A DNA stretch of 64,000 bases from AC-32 sp963728765 (lineage in GTDB: Bacteria > Actinomycetota > Thermoleophilia > Gaiellales > Gaiellaceae), in the NCBI GenBank assembly GCA_963728765.1, contig CAVSKX010000002.1, positions 1 to 64,000 of the forward strand, read 5' to 3'. Below the pieces are notes generated by a model, which was given only the letters and a program-made list of their open reading frames with translations, did no database searches and was not told the origin of the DNA. Both the position numbers and the translations under genes were made by a program. Below, piece by piece: positions 16,851-27,982 of this stretch. Numbering within the stretch: position 1 is the stretch's first letter; each line of letters starts with the position of its first letter.

Positions 16851-17215
16851 CGAGCCTCCCTCGCCTCCATCTCCTCGCCGTGCTCGTGGCCGAGCAGGTG
16901 CAGCAGGCCGTGAACGAGCGGCGGCCGCCAGGCGTCGCCGATCACCTCTGGACAAAGGACGGCGTCGCCGAGCTGGCGCGGGAGGCCAGTCGCGAGCTCC
17001 TCGCGGCCGTCGATCGGGAACGAGAGCACGTCCGTCACCTCGTCGACCCCGAGGTGCTCGCGCTTGAGCGACCGCATCTCGTCGGCGCCGACGAAGTGGA
17101 GCCCGAGCTCGCCTGCCTCGACGCCTTCGCCCGCGAGCACGGTGCGCGCGACCTCGGCCGCCGCCTCCTCGTCGACCTCCATGCCGCTGCGGTTCGACAC
17201 CTCGACCGAGATCAT
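16838..17215 (-). CDS. ybeY: Endoribonuclease YbeY (16S rRNA maturation/quality control)
   Basis: 125 residues. The zinc-binding signature HGLLHLLGHEH stands near the C-terminus, and TDVLSFPI is the other conserved block. It lies between phoH and the UdpK-PAP2 gene, the classical phoH-ybeY-dgkA-cdd-era order of many bacteria. ATG at 17215, four bases after the phoH stop. Confidence 0.93.
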   Translation of the reverse strand: MISVEVSNRSGMEVDEEAAAEVARTVLAGEGVEAGELGLHFVGADEMRSLKREHLGVDEVTDVLSFPIDGREELATGLPRQLGDAVLCPEVIGDAWRPPLVHGLLHLLGHEHGEEMEAREARWSA

Positions 17216-17219
17216 CGCG

Positions 17220-18179
17220 CTAGCGGCTGCGCTGGGTGCCGGTCTCTTCGGCGTGCTGCTTGTACGCCTCGACGATGCGCTGGACGAGTTTGTGGCGCAC
17301 GACGTCCTCGTGGCCGAAGCGGATGAACGCGATTCCCTCGATGGCGCCGAGGATGTCCTGCACCTGGATCAGCCCGGACGCCTGCTCGCGCGGCAAGTCG
17401 ATTTGCGTCACGTCGCCCGTGACGACGACCCTCGAGCCGAAGCCGAGCCTCGTCAGGAACATCTGCATCTGCTCGGGGCTCGTGTTCTGCGCCTCGTCGA
17501 GGATGATGAACGAGTCGTTCAGCGTGCGGCCGCGCATGAAGGCGAGCGGCGCGACCTCGATCGTGCCCTTCTCCATGTAGGCCGCGAGCCGGTCGGGGTC
17601 GAGCATGTCGTAGAGCGCGTCGTAGAGCGGACGCAAGTAGGGGTCGACCTTTTCGAGCATGTCTCCCGGGAGGAAGCCGAGCCGCTCTCCGGCCTCCACC
17701 GCCGGACGCGTGAGGATGATGCGGCCGACCTCACGGCTCGACAGCGCCGCCACCGCCAGCGCCATCGCTAGGTAGGTCTTGCCCGTGCCGGCGGGACCGA
17801 TCGCGAACGTGACCGTATGATCCCGGATCGCGTCGACGTAGCGCTTCTGCGTGACCGTCTTCGGCGAGATCTTCTTGCCGCGGTGCCGCCAGACGACGTC
17901 CTCGAAGACGTCGCGGATGTCCTCCGCCTGGTCGAGCGCCGCCAGCACGGCGTCGACGGTGCTCGGCCCGATGTCGTGTCCACCCTCGACCAGCTCGGCG
18001 AGCTCGTCGACGACCGCACGCGCCTGCGCGACATTCGGGTCGTCCCCCTCGATGGTCAGGCGGTTGCCGCGGAGGAGGAGGGTGATCCGAAGGCGCTCGC
18101 GCAGCGCGTCGAGGACGCCGTCGCCGACGGTTGCGAGCTCGGCGGCGACGTCGTTGGAAACCGAGAGAACTTCCTGCAC
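17220..18179 (-). CDS. phoH: PhoH-like ATPase
   Basis: 319-residue cytoplasmic ATPase with an N-terminal KH-like segment (NRLTIEGDDPNVAQARAVVDEL) and the PhoH core: Walker A GPAGTGKTYLA, GRIILTRPAVEAGERLGFLPGD, Walker B SFIILDEAQNTSPEQM, and TGDVTQIDLP. The family is linked to RNA metabolism and occurs next to ybeY. GTG at 18179; a TACACT box 13 bases upstream could be a -10 element. Confidence 0.92.
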   Translation of the reverse strand: MQEVLSVSNDVAAELATVGDGVLDALRERLRITLLLRGNRLTIEGDDPNVAQARAVVDELAELVEGGHDIGPSTVDAVLAALDQAEDIRDVFEDVVWRHRGKKISPKTVTQKRYVDAIRDHTVTFAIGPAGTGKTYLAMALAVAALSSREVGRIILTRPAVEAGERLGFLPGDMLEKVDPYLRPLYDALYDMLDPDRLAAYMEKGTIEVAPLAFMRGRTLNDSFIILDEAQNTSPEQMQMFLTRLGFGSRVVVTGDVTQIDLPREQASGLIQVQDILGAIEGIAFIRFGHEDVVRHKLVQRIVEAYKQHAEETGTQRSR

Positions 18180-18331
18180 TCCGGGCTCAGTGTAGGGCGT
18201 CCCGCCGCGGTCGCGGTGCTCCCCGCGGGGGTCACGCTTTGGTTACGAAACCGGCACGGACACGCGCGCCCGACGCCGATAGGCTCGCAGTGGGGAGGAG
18301 GCCGGGCGCGCCTTGAACGGCGACGAGCAGG
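18180..18331 (-). promoter_or_regulatory. Intergenic region yqeY-phoH, possible promoter
   Basis: This 152-base gap is one of the larger ones inside the minus-strand housekeeping run and contains no gene that I can see. Close to phoH the transcribed strand reads CCCTACACTGAGCCCGGAGTG, where TACACT fits an actinobacterial -10 box; no good -35 box is visible. Confidence 0.3.
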
Positions 18332-18775
18332 TCAGGCGAGCTTCTCGCGCACGAGCTGGCTCACCGCCGAGCCGTCCGCGCGGCCGGCGACCTGCGGCAT
18401 CACGTCTGCCATCACCCGTCCGATGTCGCGCATGCTCGTCGCGCCCACCTCGGCGATCGCGTCGTCGACGATCTCCTCGAGCTCTTCCTCGGACAGCGGC
18501 GCCGGCATGAACTCCTCGAGCACGGCGAGCTCGCGCTCCTCGCCCTCCGCCTGCTCGTCGCGGCCGCCCTCGCGGAAGGCCTCCGCGGCCTCGATTCGGC
18601 GCTTCCGCTCCCGCTGAAGCACCTGCAGCTCCTCGTCGTCGTGCAGCGGCCGCTGCAGCTCCTTTTCCGCAGAGCGCAGGCTCGCCAGAATCAGCCGCAG
18701 CGTGTCCCGCCGCTCTGCGTCGCGCGCCGCCATCGCCTGCTTGAGCTCGTCCTCCAGACGCACGATCAGCGTCAT
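18332..18775 (-). CDS. yqeY: YqeY/GatB-domain protein
   Basis: 147-residue, all-helical, highly charged protein of the GatB/YqeY family (starts LEDELKQAMAARDAERRDTLRLILASL; ends MRDIGRVMADVMPQVAGRADGSAVSQLVREKLA). The C-terminal part resembles the tRNA-binding tail domain of GatB; the free-standing form has no firmly established role. ATG at 18775 overlaps the HIT gene stop (ATGA). Confidence 0.9.
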   Translation of the reverse strand: MTLIVRLEDELKQAMAARDAERRDTLRLILASLRSAEKELQRPLHDDEELQVLQRERKRRIEAAEAFREGGRDEQAEGEERELAVLEEFMPAPLSEEELEEIVDDAIAEVGATSMRDIGRVMADVMPQVAGRADGSAVSQLVREKLA

Positions 18776-19134
18776 CCCGCGATCCCCCAGACCCGGCCGC
18801 CGAGGACGTGCCAGTGCAGGTGGAACACGGTCTGGCCGGCCCCCTCCCCCACGTTCACGATCACGCGATAGTCGTCGAGGCCGGCCACGCGCGCGGTCTC
18901 GGCGACGAAGTCGAGCATCCGCTTCGCCTCCTCCGGTGGAAACTCCGAGATCTCCCGGAAGCTCGACACGTGCCGTTCCGGCAGCACGAGCAGGTGCGTC
19001 TCCGCCTTCGGCGCGAGGTCGCGGATGGCGACGAAACCGTCGCCCGCGTGCACGTGGTCGCCCTCGCGGACGAGCTTGCAGAAGAGACAGTCCTCAGGCA
19101 GCGCGGATCCCCTCCTCCGTGACCTCGGCGCCAC
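18772..19134 (-). CDS. HIT-family nucleotide hydrolase (HINT-like)
   Basis: About 110-120 residues. The histidine triad FHLHWHVLGG is complete, and DCLFCKLV near the N-terminus is the HINT-type Cys pair region. Likely a purine phosphoramidase. The start is unclear: GTG at 19134 overlaps mtaB by 41 bases, whereas a CTG at 19101 has GGAGGAGGGG seven bases upstream and would begin right before PEDCLFCK. No ATG is available. Confidence 0.88.
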   Translation of the reverse strand: MAPRSRRRGSALPEDCLFCKLVREGDHVHAGDGFVAIRDLAPKAETHLLVLPERHVSSFREISEFPPEEAKRMLDFVAETARVAGLDDYRVIVNVGEGAGQTVFHLHWHVLGGRVWGIAG

Positions 19135-20284
19135 GGACGCGGACGAAATCGCCCACCCGGCTGTCGACGAGCCACGGCGAATAGTCGTCGCCGTAGCCGC
19201 GACCGGGCCGGTCGACTAGGACGACGTCCTCGCGCCCGAGCTTCTCGCGCCAGCGCGCGAGGCTCGCAACGCGGGACGCCTCACGGAGCCGCGCGCCCCG
19301 CTCGCGCTTCACTTCTGTCTTGACCGTGTCGGCGGCCGCGGTCACCGTTCCGGGCCGCGGCGAGTACGGGAAGACGTGGACCTTCGTGATTCCGGCTGCC
19401 TCGACCAGGGCCAGCGTGCGGGCGAACGCCGCTTCGTCCTCGCCCGGGAAGCCGACGATCACGTCCGTCGTCAGGTTGAAGTCGCCCAACGGTTCGAGCC
19501 GGCGCAGGTAGGTGGACGCCGCGTAGCGCCGCCCCATCGCCCGCAGCACGCCGTCGTCCCCGGACTGCAGCGGCACGTGGAGGTGGTGCGCGACCGGGGA
19601 CGTCTCGCGCAGGGCCGCCTCGAGCTCCCGGTTCACGTGATTGATCTCGATCGACGAGAGCCGCAGGCGTGCCAGGCCCGGAACGGCACCCACCTCGCGG
19701 ACGAGCCGCGGCAGGTCGTAGCCGGCCGCCCTGTCGCGGTAGCAGCCGAGGTTGATGCCGGTGAGCACGACCTCGCGGTGGCCCTGGCCGACGCGCCGGC
19801 GCACCTCGCGCAGCACCGCGTCGGCCGTCCGGCTCCGCGAGGCGCCGCGCACCTGCGGAATGACGCAGAAGGCGCACGAGAAGCTGCAGCCATCCTGAAC
19901 CTTCACGAACGCCCGCACGCGGTCGAGCCGCGCGTCGGCGTGGACGCAGCCGATCGCCCCCACATCGCGCGCGACGAACTTCGGCGTCTCCTCGCTCCGC
20001 CGGGCGACCACGACGACGTTGTCCGGCAAGCCGGCGAAACCATCCGCGGACAGCGAGGCCCCGCAGCCCGTGACGTAGACACGCTGATGGGTCCGAGCGG
20101 CCCGCGAAGCGGCATGCCGGGACTTGCGCACGGCCTCGTGCGTGACGCAGCAGGTGTTGACCACTGCAACCTCAGCGCCGTCGTCGAGCTCGGAGTGCCC
20201 GTCGGCGAGCAGGCGCTCGCGGATCTCCTGAGCGTCGACGTGCGAGACCTTGCAGCCGAGAAAGCGGACCGAGAAGGTCGCCAC
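19094..20284 (-). CDS. mtaB: tRNA ms2t6A37 methylthiotransferase MtaB
   Basis: Radical-SAM methylthiotransferase that adds a methylthio group to t6A37 of tRNA. 396 residues: UPF0004 domain with FLGCKVS, NTCCVT and VTGCGA cysteines, the radical-SAM triad CSFSCAFC with VRGASRSR, and a C-terminal TRAM-like region (REDVVLVDRPGRGYGDDYSP). MtaB is preferred over MiaB by the GCKVS N-terminus and lack of the MiaB-specific insert. Lies between prmA and the HIT gene. Confidence 0.88.
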   Translation of the reverse strand: MATFSVRFLGCKVSHVDAQEIRERLLADGHSELDDGAEVAVVNTCCVTHEAVRKSRHAASRAARTHQRVYVTGCGASLSADGFAGLPDNVVVVARRSEETPKFVARDVGAIGCVHADARLDRVRAFVKVQDGCSFSCAFCVIPQVRGASRSRTADAVLREVRRRVGQGHREVVLTGINLGCYRDRAAGYDLPRLVREVGAVPGLARLRLSSIEINHVNRELEAALRETSPVAHHLHVPLQSGDDGVLRAMGRRYAASTYLRRLEPLGDFNLTTDVIVGFPGEDEAAFARTLALVEAAGITKVHVFPYSPRPGTVTAAADTVKTEVKRERGARLREASRVASLARWREKLGREDVVLVDRPGRGYGDDYSPWLVDSRVGDFVRVRGAEVTEEGIRAA

Positions 20285-20295
20285 GGCGCGGGACC

Positions 20296-20994
20296 TTACC
20301 CCTCTCGCCGAAAGACGTCCGCTGCCCAGCCGCCCTTGGTCAGTCGTCGCTCGTGCTTGAGCCCGTCCGATTCGGGCGCGTCGTCCTCAAGGTATCCGGA
20401 CGTGACGATCGTCTTCGCCTCGAGTCGCGGCAGCAACCGCCCCACCGCCTCGGCGGAGATGTTCGCGACGACGACGTCGGCCTGCGGAAGCGGCTCACGG
20501 AGCGCGTCGACGCGTCGGCAGTCCAGCCTGACACCGTTCACGGCAGCGTTCCGGAGGGTTGCCTCGACGGCGGCGGAATCGTGGTCGATCGCCGTCACCG
20601 GCGCGAAGCCCAGGCGCGCTGCGCCGATCGCGAGCACGCCCGAGCCGCAGCCGACGTCGAGCAGGCTCCCGCGCTCGGCCTCGGCGATCAGCTGGAGGCA
20701 GAGACGCGTCGTGGCGTGGCCGCCGGTGCCGAACGCGCGGCCCGGGTCGACGACGATCGCCTCGGCGTCGGCCGGCGGCTGTTCCCAGGGCGGCCCGACC
20801 CACAGCTGTCCAATACGCACCGGCCGGTGGAAATCGCGCCAGCGTTCCTCCCAGCCGCCCGCGACGTCCTCGGCGGCGACCTCGCCGAACGCGGCCCAGA
20901 GCCGCTCCTCGCCGGCGTCGTCGGTGTAGGCGATCAGCTCGAGGCCGTCCGGGTGTTCGAGCTCCTCGAATCCTTCCGGGAAAAGCTCGAGCAT
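20296..20994 (-). CDS. prmA: Ribosomal protein L11 methyltransferase
   Basis: SAM-dependent methyltransferase: RAFGTGGHATTRLCLQ is the PrmA hallmark, followed by SAM motif I LLDVGCGSGVLAIGAARLG and the NIS motif in VVVANISAEA. From ATG at 20994 it has 232 residues. The frame stays open upstream and encodes LRRVSASVSAERAEQARAL, which looks like the missing first strand and helix, but the only start there is a CTG at 21057 overlapping the dnaJ stop. The true start may therefore be that CTG. Confidence 0.88.
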   Translation of the reverse strand: MLELFPEGFEELEHPDGLELIAYTDDAGEERLWAAFGEVAAEDVAGGWEERWRDFHRPVRIGQLWVGPPWEQPPADAEAIVVDPGRAFGTGGHATTRLCLQLIAEAERGSLLDVGCGSGVLAIGAARLGFAPVTAIDHDSAAVEATLRNAAVNGVRLDCRRVDALREPLPQADVVVANISAEAVGRLLPRLEAKTIVTSGYLEDDAPESDGLKHERRLTKGGWAADVFRREG

Positions 20995-21053
20995 CAGTGC
21001 GCGCGCTTGCTCCGCCCGTTCAGCGGAAACCGACGCGGAGACCCGGCGGAGGC

Positions 21054-22172
21054 TCAGCGGAACGCGCTCTTCAGCTTTTTGAAGAACCCTTCGTCCGCCT
21101 GGTACGTCTCGGCGCCGGCGCTGCGGTCGAAGTCCTCCAGGAGGCGGCGCTGCTCCTCGGTCAGACGTCGCGGCACCTGCACGTTCACGAGGACTCGCTG
21201 GTCGCCGCGGCCGAAGCCCTGCAGCACGGGCATGCCACGGCCGCGCAGGACGCGCAGCGTTGCGGGCTGCGTGCCGGGCTCCAGCTCCAACTCGACCTCG
21301 CCGTCCAGGGTCGGAACCTTGACGCTCGTCCCGAGGGCGGCATCGGTCATCGTCAGGTCGACCGTGCAGAAGATGTCGTTGCCCTCGCGCACGAAGCGCG
21401 GGTCGGGCTTCACGTGCACCTGGACATAGACGTCGCCGGCGCGGCCGCCCAGCTCGCCGGCATGTCCTTCTCCCGAGATGCGGATCTGCTGGCCGTCATG
21501 GATCCCGGCCGGCACCTGTACGTCGAGCGCGCGCTCCTCGACTGTGCGGCCGGAGCCCTCGCAGTCCAGGCACGGGTCCTCGACCACCTGGCCGAGGCCG
21601 CCGCACGCGGGGCACGTCTGCGAGCGGACGAACTCGCCGAACGCCGTGCGGGAGACGTGCTGCAGCCGCCCGCGGCCGCTGCAAGTGGCGCACGCGACCG
21701 GCTGCGTCCCCGGCTTGGCGCCGCTCCCGCCGCAGGTCGCGCAGCTGACGGTGACAGGGAACGGCACCTGGCGCGCGACCCCGGTCGCGGCCTCGGCCAG
21801 CTCGATCTCGATCTGCGCCACGACATCCGCCCCGCGCGCGCGCCGTGGACGGGCCCCTACGCCGAACAAGTCGTCGCCGAAGAACGCGCCGAGGAGATCG
21901 GCAAGGCTGCCGAGGTCGAACGTCGTCGGCGTGAAGCCGCCCCCGCGAAGGCCCTCGTGCCCGTAGCGGTCGTAGAGCTCGCGTGTCTCGGGCTTCGACA
22001 GCACCTCGTACGCCTCGACGACCTCGCGGAAGCGCTCCTCGGCGTCGGGCTCGTTCGAGACGTCGGGATGCAGCGTGCGTGCGAGCCGGCGGAAGGCCTT
22101 CTTGATCTCGCCGTCGCCGGCCGATCGAGGCACGCCCAGAAGCTCGTAGTAGTCGCGTTGACTCGTCGCCAT
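21054..22172 (-). CDS. dnaJ: Chaperone protein DnaJ
   Basis: 372-residue type I J-protein. J domain with the HPD tripeptide in TLHPDVSNE, a short Gly-poor linker, four zinc-finger repeats CATCGGSG, CATCSGRG, CPACGGLG and CLDCEGSG (res. 145-205), then the substrate-binding C-terminus. Works with DnaK in folding. ATG at 22172, directly after hrcA, whose product may control both. Confidence 0.95.
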   Translation of the reverse strand: MATSQRDYYELLGVPRSAGDGEIKKAFRRLARTLHPDVSNEPDAEERFREVVEAYEVLSKPETRELYDRYGHEGLRGGGFTPTTFDLGSLADLLGAFFGDDLFGVGARPRRARGADVVAQIEIELAEAATGVARQVPFPVTVSCATCGGSGAKPGTQPVACATCSGRGRLQHVSRTAFGEFVRSQTCPACGGLGQVVEDPCLDCEGSGRTVEERALDVQVPAGIHDGQQIRISGEGHAGELGGRAGDVYVQVHVKPDPRFVREGNDIFCTVDLTMTDAALGTSVKVPTLDGEVELELEPGTQPATLRVLRGRGMPVLQGFGRGDQRVLVNVQVPRRLTEEQRRLLEDFDRSAGAETYQADEGFFKKLKSAFR

Positions 22173-22194
22173 CCTGGCTCGGAGGGTACCCCTC

Positions 22195-23244
22195 TTAGTT
22201 GTCGTCGTAGAGCTCTTCGACGAAGCGCGAGAGCTCGTGCGCGGCGGCGCGGACGGAGCGGATCGCGTTCTCGTAGTCCATGCGTACCGGCCCTAGCAGC
22301 GTCACCGCCCCGAGCGCGCGGTTCGTAAGGCCGTACGAGGCGCCGACCAGCGAGAGCTCGCGCAGCGCCGGATGCTCCAGTTCGGGGCCTACGCGCACGA
22401 ACGGGCGGCGCGGATCGAGTGCCTGGCTGAGTACCTCGAGCAAGGCCGCGCGCTGCTCGAGCACCTCGAGCAGGCGGTGGTAGCTCTCGAGCTCGCGCCC
22501 GTGGAGGTCCTCGAGCAAGCCCGCGGTGCCGCCGACGTAGAGGCTCTGCTCCTCCGCGGCGAGGGCCTCGTCGAAGAGCGGCCGCAGCGTCGCCAGGAAG
22601 CCAGTTTCCCGCGCGCCGAGGCCCGGCTCGCCGAGGCGGCGGCGCAGCGCGTTGCTGCCGAGCTCGAGGCCGGCCACCTGGTCGTTCAGGTACTGCGTCG
22701 CCCAGGTGACGAGACCGGGATCGACCGGGTGCTCGAAGCGGAAGACCCGCTTCGTGACGCTCCCCGTCGAGGTGATCACGACGACCATCACCACGTGCGG
22801 CTGCAGAAGCAGCACCTCGACGTGCCTGACGGTTGCGCTGCCGAGCGGTGGCGCCGAGACGAGCGCGAGCAGGCGCGTCAGCTCGGAGAGTATCTCGGTC
22901 GTCGCCTGCAGGGCCAGATCGACCTCGCTTCGCGCAGTCGTGAGGTCAAGCGGGAACCCTCCCGGCTGGGGGTCGAGACCCTCGAGCAGGCCATCCGCGT
23001 AGTAGCGGTAGCCGCGCTCGGTCGGCACGCGCCCCGCCGAGGTGTGCGGGTGCATGAGTAGACCCAGCTGCTCGAGCGCCGCGAGCTCGCTGCGAATGGT
23101 CGAGGTCGAGACCTTCAGTCCGGTTCGCTCGACAAGCGTGCGCGATCCCACGGGCTGGCGGCTCCCGACGTAGCCCTCGACGACTCCTCGCAGGATCGTC
23201 CGCTGCCGCTCGGTGAGCTCGGGTTCGACTTCGCTTCTGGTCAC
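22195..23244 (-). CDS. hrcA: Heat-inducible transcription repressor HrcA
   Basis: 349 residues. N-terminal winged helix (LTERQRTILRGVVEGYVGSRQPVGSRTL then STSTIRSELAALEQLGLL and HTSAGRVPTERGYRYY) is the HrcA signature. The rest is a GAF-like effector domain. HrcA binds CIRCE operators (TTAGCACTC-N9-GAGTGCTAA); I see none in this window, so its targets must be elsewhere. Start is GTG at 23244. Confidence 0.94.
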   Translation of the reverse strand: MTRSEVEPELTERQRTILRGVVEGYVGSRQPVGSRTLVERTGLKVSTSTIRSELAALEQLGLLMHPHTSAGRVPTERGYRYYADGLLEGLDPQPGGFPLDLTTARSEVDLALQATTEILSELTRLLALVSAPPLGSATVRHVEVLLLQPHVVMVVVITSTGSVTKRVFRFEHPVDPGLVTWATQYLNDQVAGLELGSNALRRRLGEPGLGARETGFLATLRPLFDEALAAEEQSLYVGGTAGLLEDLHGRELESYHRLLEVLEQRAALLEVLSQALDPRRPFVRVGPELEHPALRELSLVGASYGLTNRALGAVTLLGPVRMDYENAIRSVRAAAHELSRFVEELYDDN

Positions 23245-23256
23245 TTTGCAGGGATT

Positions 23257-24380
23257 TTAGGCGAGAAGCTCCGCCGTCACGCCGCCGCCGAGGAAACGGC
23301 CGCGCTCCGTGAGCGTGAGCGCGTCGCCGGCCTCGCCGCGCTGAACCAGACCGAGCCCCTCGAGCCGGTCCACCGCGTCCGCGTCGACCGCTTCCGCAAG
23401 GCCAGCGAGCTCCAAGGGCTCGTCGAGGCGCAAGCCGAGCAGCACGCGTTCGGAGCGGCGGACCTGCTCCGCCAACGGCTCGACTTCGCGCTCCGGCCAT
23501 TGCCCGGCGCGCAGCGCCGCGAGGTAGCGCCCGAGCCGTGGCGTCGTCCGCCAACGTCGGCCATCGATTGTCGAAACCGCGCCGATCCCGAGACCGAGGT
23601 AGTCCCGGCCGCGCCAGTAGGCGAGGTTGTGCCGCGAGCGCAGGTCGCGCCCGTCCGCAAGCGACGGTTGCCGGCAGAAGTTCGCGGTCTCGTACCAGCG
23701 GAACCCGGCCGCCGTCAGCCGCGCGACGACGCGCTCGAAGTACGACTCCATCGCTTCGGCCTGACGCGCGAGCTCGGCGCCGTGCGCATGGGTGAAGCGC
23801 GTCCCCGGCTTCGCCTCCAGCTCGTAGCAGGAGAGGTGCTCAGGCTCCAGCGCCAGCGCTTCGCTCAGATCGGCGTCCAGGTCGGGGGCGCTCTGACCCG
23901 GGATCCCATAGATGAGGTCGAGCGAGACGTTGTCAAAGTTGGCATCACGGAGAGCGTAGACGGCGCGCCGGACGTCGTCCGGACCGGCGCCGCGCTCGAG
24001 CACCGAGAGGAGCCGCGGCTGGAAGCTCTGCGCACCCAGCGAGACCCTCGTGACGCCGCAGTCGCGCAGAAGGACCGCCAGCTCGGGCGTCACCGTCTCC
24101 GGGTTCGCCTCGACTGTCACCTCCTCGGCCGGCGGAAGCGCGCGAAACAGTCGCTCGAGCTCACGTGGCTCGGTCAGCGTCGGCGTCCCGCCGCCCAGGA
24201 ACAGGCTCTCCAGCCGTGGCGCCAGCACCTCCCGCTCGAGCTCCAGCTCCGCGAGCAGTGCGTCGACGTACGCGCCGTGCTGGTCGCTGCGCCCGACCAC
24301 CGTGACGAAGTCGCAGTAGCCGCACCGCGACGCACAGAACGGGAGATGGGTGTACAGATGCCTGACGTCCCCCCAGCCGC

Positions 24381-24384
<4 letters not shown>
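23257..24384 (-). CDS. hemW: Radical-SAM heme chaperone HemW (HemN-like)
   Basis: 375 residues. The Fe-S motif CASRCGYCDF follows LYTHLPF as in HemW/HemN; FLGGGTPT and the HemW C-terminal domain (RGRFLGGGVTAELL) are present. Family members named coproporphyrinogen oxidases by homology are mostly heme-delivering chaperones. ATG at 24384 overlaps the lepA stop (ATGA), the classical lepA-hemW-hrcA order. Confidence 0.92.
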
Positions 24385-26168
<1,784 letters not shown>

Positions 26169-26170
26169 GA

Positions 26171-26365
26171 CTACTGAGCGTAGCCGTGGTCGAGCCGCAT
26201 CAAGCGGTGCGGACGGCCCTCCTCCTCGACGTCCCGGACATAGGTAGAGCCGGCCTTGATCGACTCGTCGATGGAGTCGCGCCACCACGGGCGGATGTGC
26301 GGCCGCGCAAGCCACTCGCGCACGAGCGAGAGGTGCTCTTTCCGCAGCGGCTCAAACTCGATCAC
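26171..26365 (-). pseudogene. N-terminal fragment of a GNAT acetyltransferase
   Basis: A 64-residue reading starting at GTG 26365, which overlaps the murJ stop as GTGA. FEPLRKEHLSLVREWLARPHIRPWW matches the first helix and strand of aminoglycoside-6'-acetyltransferase-like GNATs; the acetyl-CoA-binding half is absent and the rest (STYVRDVEEEGRPHRLMRLDHG) is not GNAT-like. It is either a remnant or a short gene kept by coupling to murJ. lepA starts two bases after its stop. Confidence 0.5.
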
Positions 26366-27924
26366 CTGAACCGTGAGCGGAGCCCGATCAGTGTCTCGAG
26401 CTCGCGAACTCGGAGCAAGCGGGCGGAAAAGAGGTATCCGACGATCCCGACCGTGAGGGCGGCGGCAAGTGCAAGGAGCGCCGCGAGGAACGACCCGCCG
26501 AGAACTTCGTGGAGACCCTTCCAAGTGCCGTAGGAGATCGCGCCTAGCACTGCGGAGGCGACGATGACGCGGAGCACCGCGTCAAGCGTCCGCCGCAAGT
26601 CCAGGTGCCCGAGTCTACGGTCGAGCAGGACGACGAGCGCGGCCGTCCCTGCGATGTTCACGATCGACGTCGACAGCGGGATGCCCCAGATCCCGAAACG
26701 GTAGAAGACGGCGTCGAGGACGCCGTTGAGCGCGAGGTTGCCGAGGGCGACCCAAGTGGGAATCCACGCGCTCTGGAGACTGAAGAACGCACGGTTCAGC
26801 ATCAGCATGAAGCCGTTGAAGGCGAGCCCGAGCGAGAACGCCGCGAGGGCACCCGCGGTCGCGGGCACCTGCGCCGGCGTGAAGTCGCCGCGCTGGTAGA
26901 CGACACGAACGATCGGGTCTGCGAGCACTGCGAAGGCGACGCTCGCAGGGATGAGCAGGAAGGCGATCTGCCGCATCCCCATCGACACGGTGTCGCGGAA
27001 GCGGTCGAGGTCGCCGCGTGAGGCCAGCCGCGCGAGCGTCGGGAACAGCACCGTCGCGACGGCGACGGAGAACATCCCCTGCGGCAGCATGTAAAGCCGG
27101 AACGCGGCATTGATCGCGCTCGGCGCATGGAACCGGTCGATCAGCCGCGCCGCGAAAAAGGTGTCGACGACCGCATTGATGTTGATCAGGCCGAGCCCGA
27201 TAGTGATCGGGACCATGAGAACGAGGGTCTGCCGCACCGCCGGGTCGCGGACGTCGATCACCATTTGGAGGCTGCCGTCCCTGCCACGCAGCCAGGGCAG
27301 CGGCAGCAGGAACTGGATCACCGTCGCGACGAGGATCGAGACGGCGTAGACGTACAACTGCGCGGTGATCCCGTGCGCGCGCGGCACTCCGATGACGAGG
27401 CCGACGATGATCGCGAGGTTCCAGGCGACCGGCGTGAGCGCCGGGACGCTGAAGTGCTCATAGCTGTTCAGGATCCCGACGACGATCCCGGACAGCCCGA
27501 GCAGGACGACGATCGGGAAGAGGATGCGCGCGAGGTTTGTCGCGAGTGGCCCGTAGCCGAAGGCGCGCATGACCCACGGCGAGATGACGATGAAGAGCGC
27601 CGTGATCCCGCCGAGGCCGAGGAGCACGAGCCAGAACAGGCTTGACGCCACCCGCCAGGCGCGCTTCCGCTCGCCCTTCTCGAGCAGCTCGCTGAACACC
27701 GGCACGAACGCGGAGGAGAGCGCCGCGTCGGCGACCAGGGCCCGGACCGTGTTCGGGATCAGGAAGGCGACCTCGAACGCGTTGATCAGGCCGACGGTGC
27801 CGAAGTAGTAGCGGGCCACGATCTCGCGGACGAGGCCGAGGATGCGGGAGAGCCCAGTGGCGAGCGAGAAGATCGCCGTCGACCACGCCAGCCGTCGGCC
27901 GCGGGCCGCGTGTTGCTCGTCCAC
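26362..27924 (-). CDS. murJ: Lipid II flippase MurJ (MviN)
   Basis: 520 residues, about 14 hydrophobic helices of the MOP superfamily. Starts TAIFSLATGLSRILGLVREIVARYYFG, where the conserved Arg residues of the first helices sit, and continues with NAFEVAFLIPNTVRALVADAALSSAFVPVFSE, typical of MurJ. It moves the peptidoglycan precursor lipid II across the membrane. GTG at 27924; divergent to rpsT with an 84-base gap holding the promoters. Confidence 0.93.
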   Translation of the reverse strand: MDEQHAARGRRLAWSTAIFSLATGLSRILGLVREIVARYYFGTVGLINAFEVAFLIPNTVRALVADAALSSAFVPVFSELLEKGERKRAWRVASSLFWLVLLGLGGITALFIVISPWVMRAFGYGPLATNLARILFPIVVLLGLSGIVVGILNSYEHFSVPALTPVAWNLAIIVGLVIGVPRAHGITAQLYVYAVSILVATVIQFLLPLPWLRGRDGSLQMVIDVRDPAVRQTLVLMVPITIGLGLININAVVDTFFAARLIDRFHAPSAINAAFRLYMLPQGMFSVAVATVLFPTLARLASRGDLDRFRDTVSMGMRQIAFLLIPASVAFAVLADPIVRVVYQRGDFTPAQVPATAGALAAFSLGLAFNGFMLMLNRAFFSLQSAWIPTWVALGNLALNGVLDAVFYRFGIWGIPLSTSIVNIAGTAALVVLLDRRLGHLDLRRTLDAVLRVIVASAVLGAISYGTWKGLHEVLGGSFLAALLALAAALTVGIVGYLFSARLLRVRELETLIGLRSRFR

Positions 27925-27982
27925 GCGCGCGAGTATAGGAACGGGCGCAGCCGGATCCGGCTCGCGCTGCTACCATCGCTGC

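Noticed and set aside
22172..23300. CIRCE operator near hrcA/dnaJ
   Set aside because: I looked for TTAGCACTC and GAGTGCTAA around both genes and found none; the small GGGTACCC palindrome near 22187 is too short.
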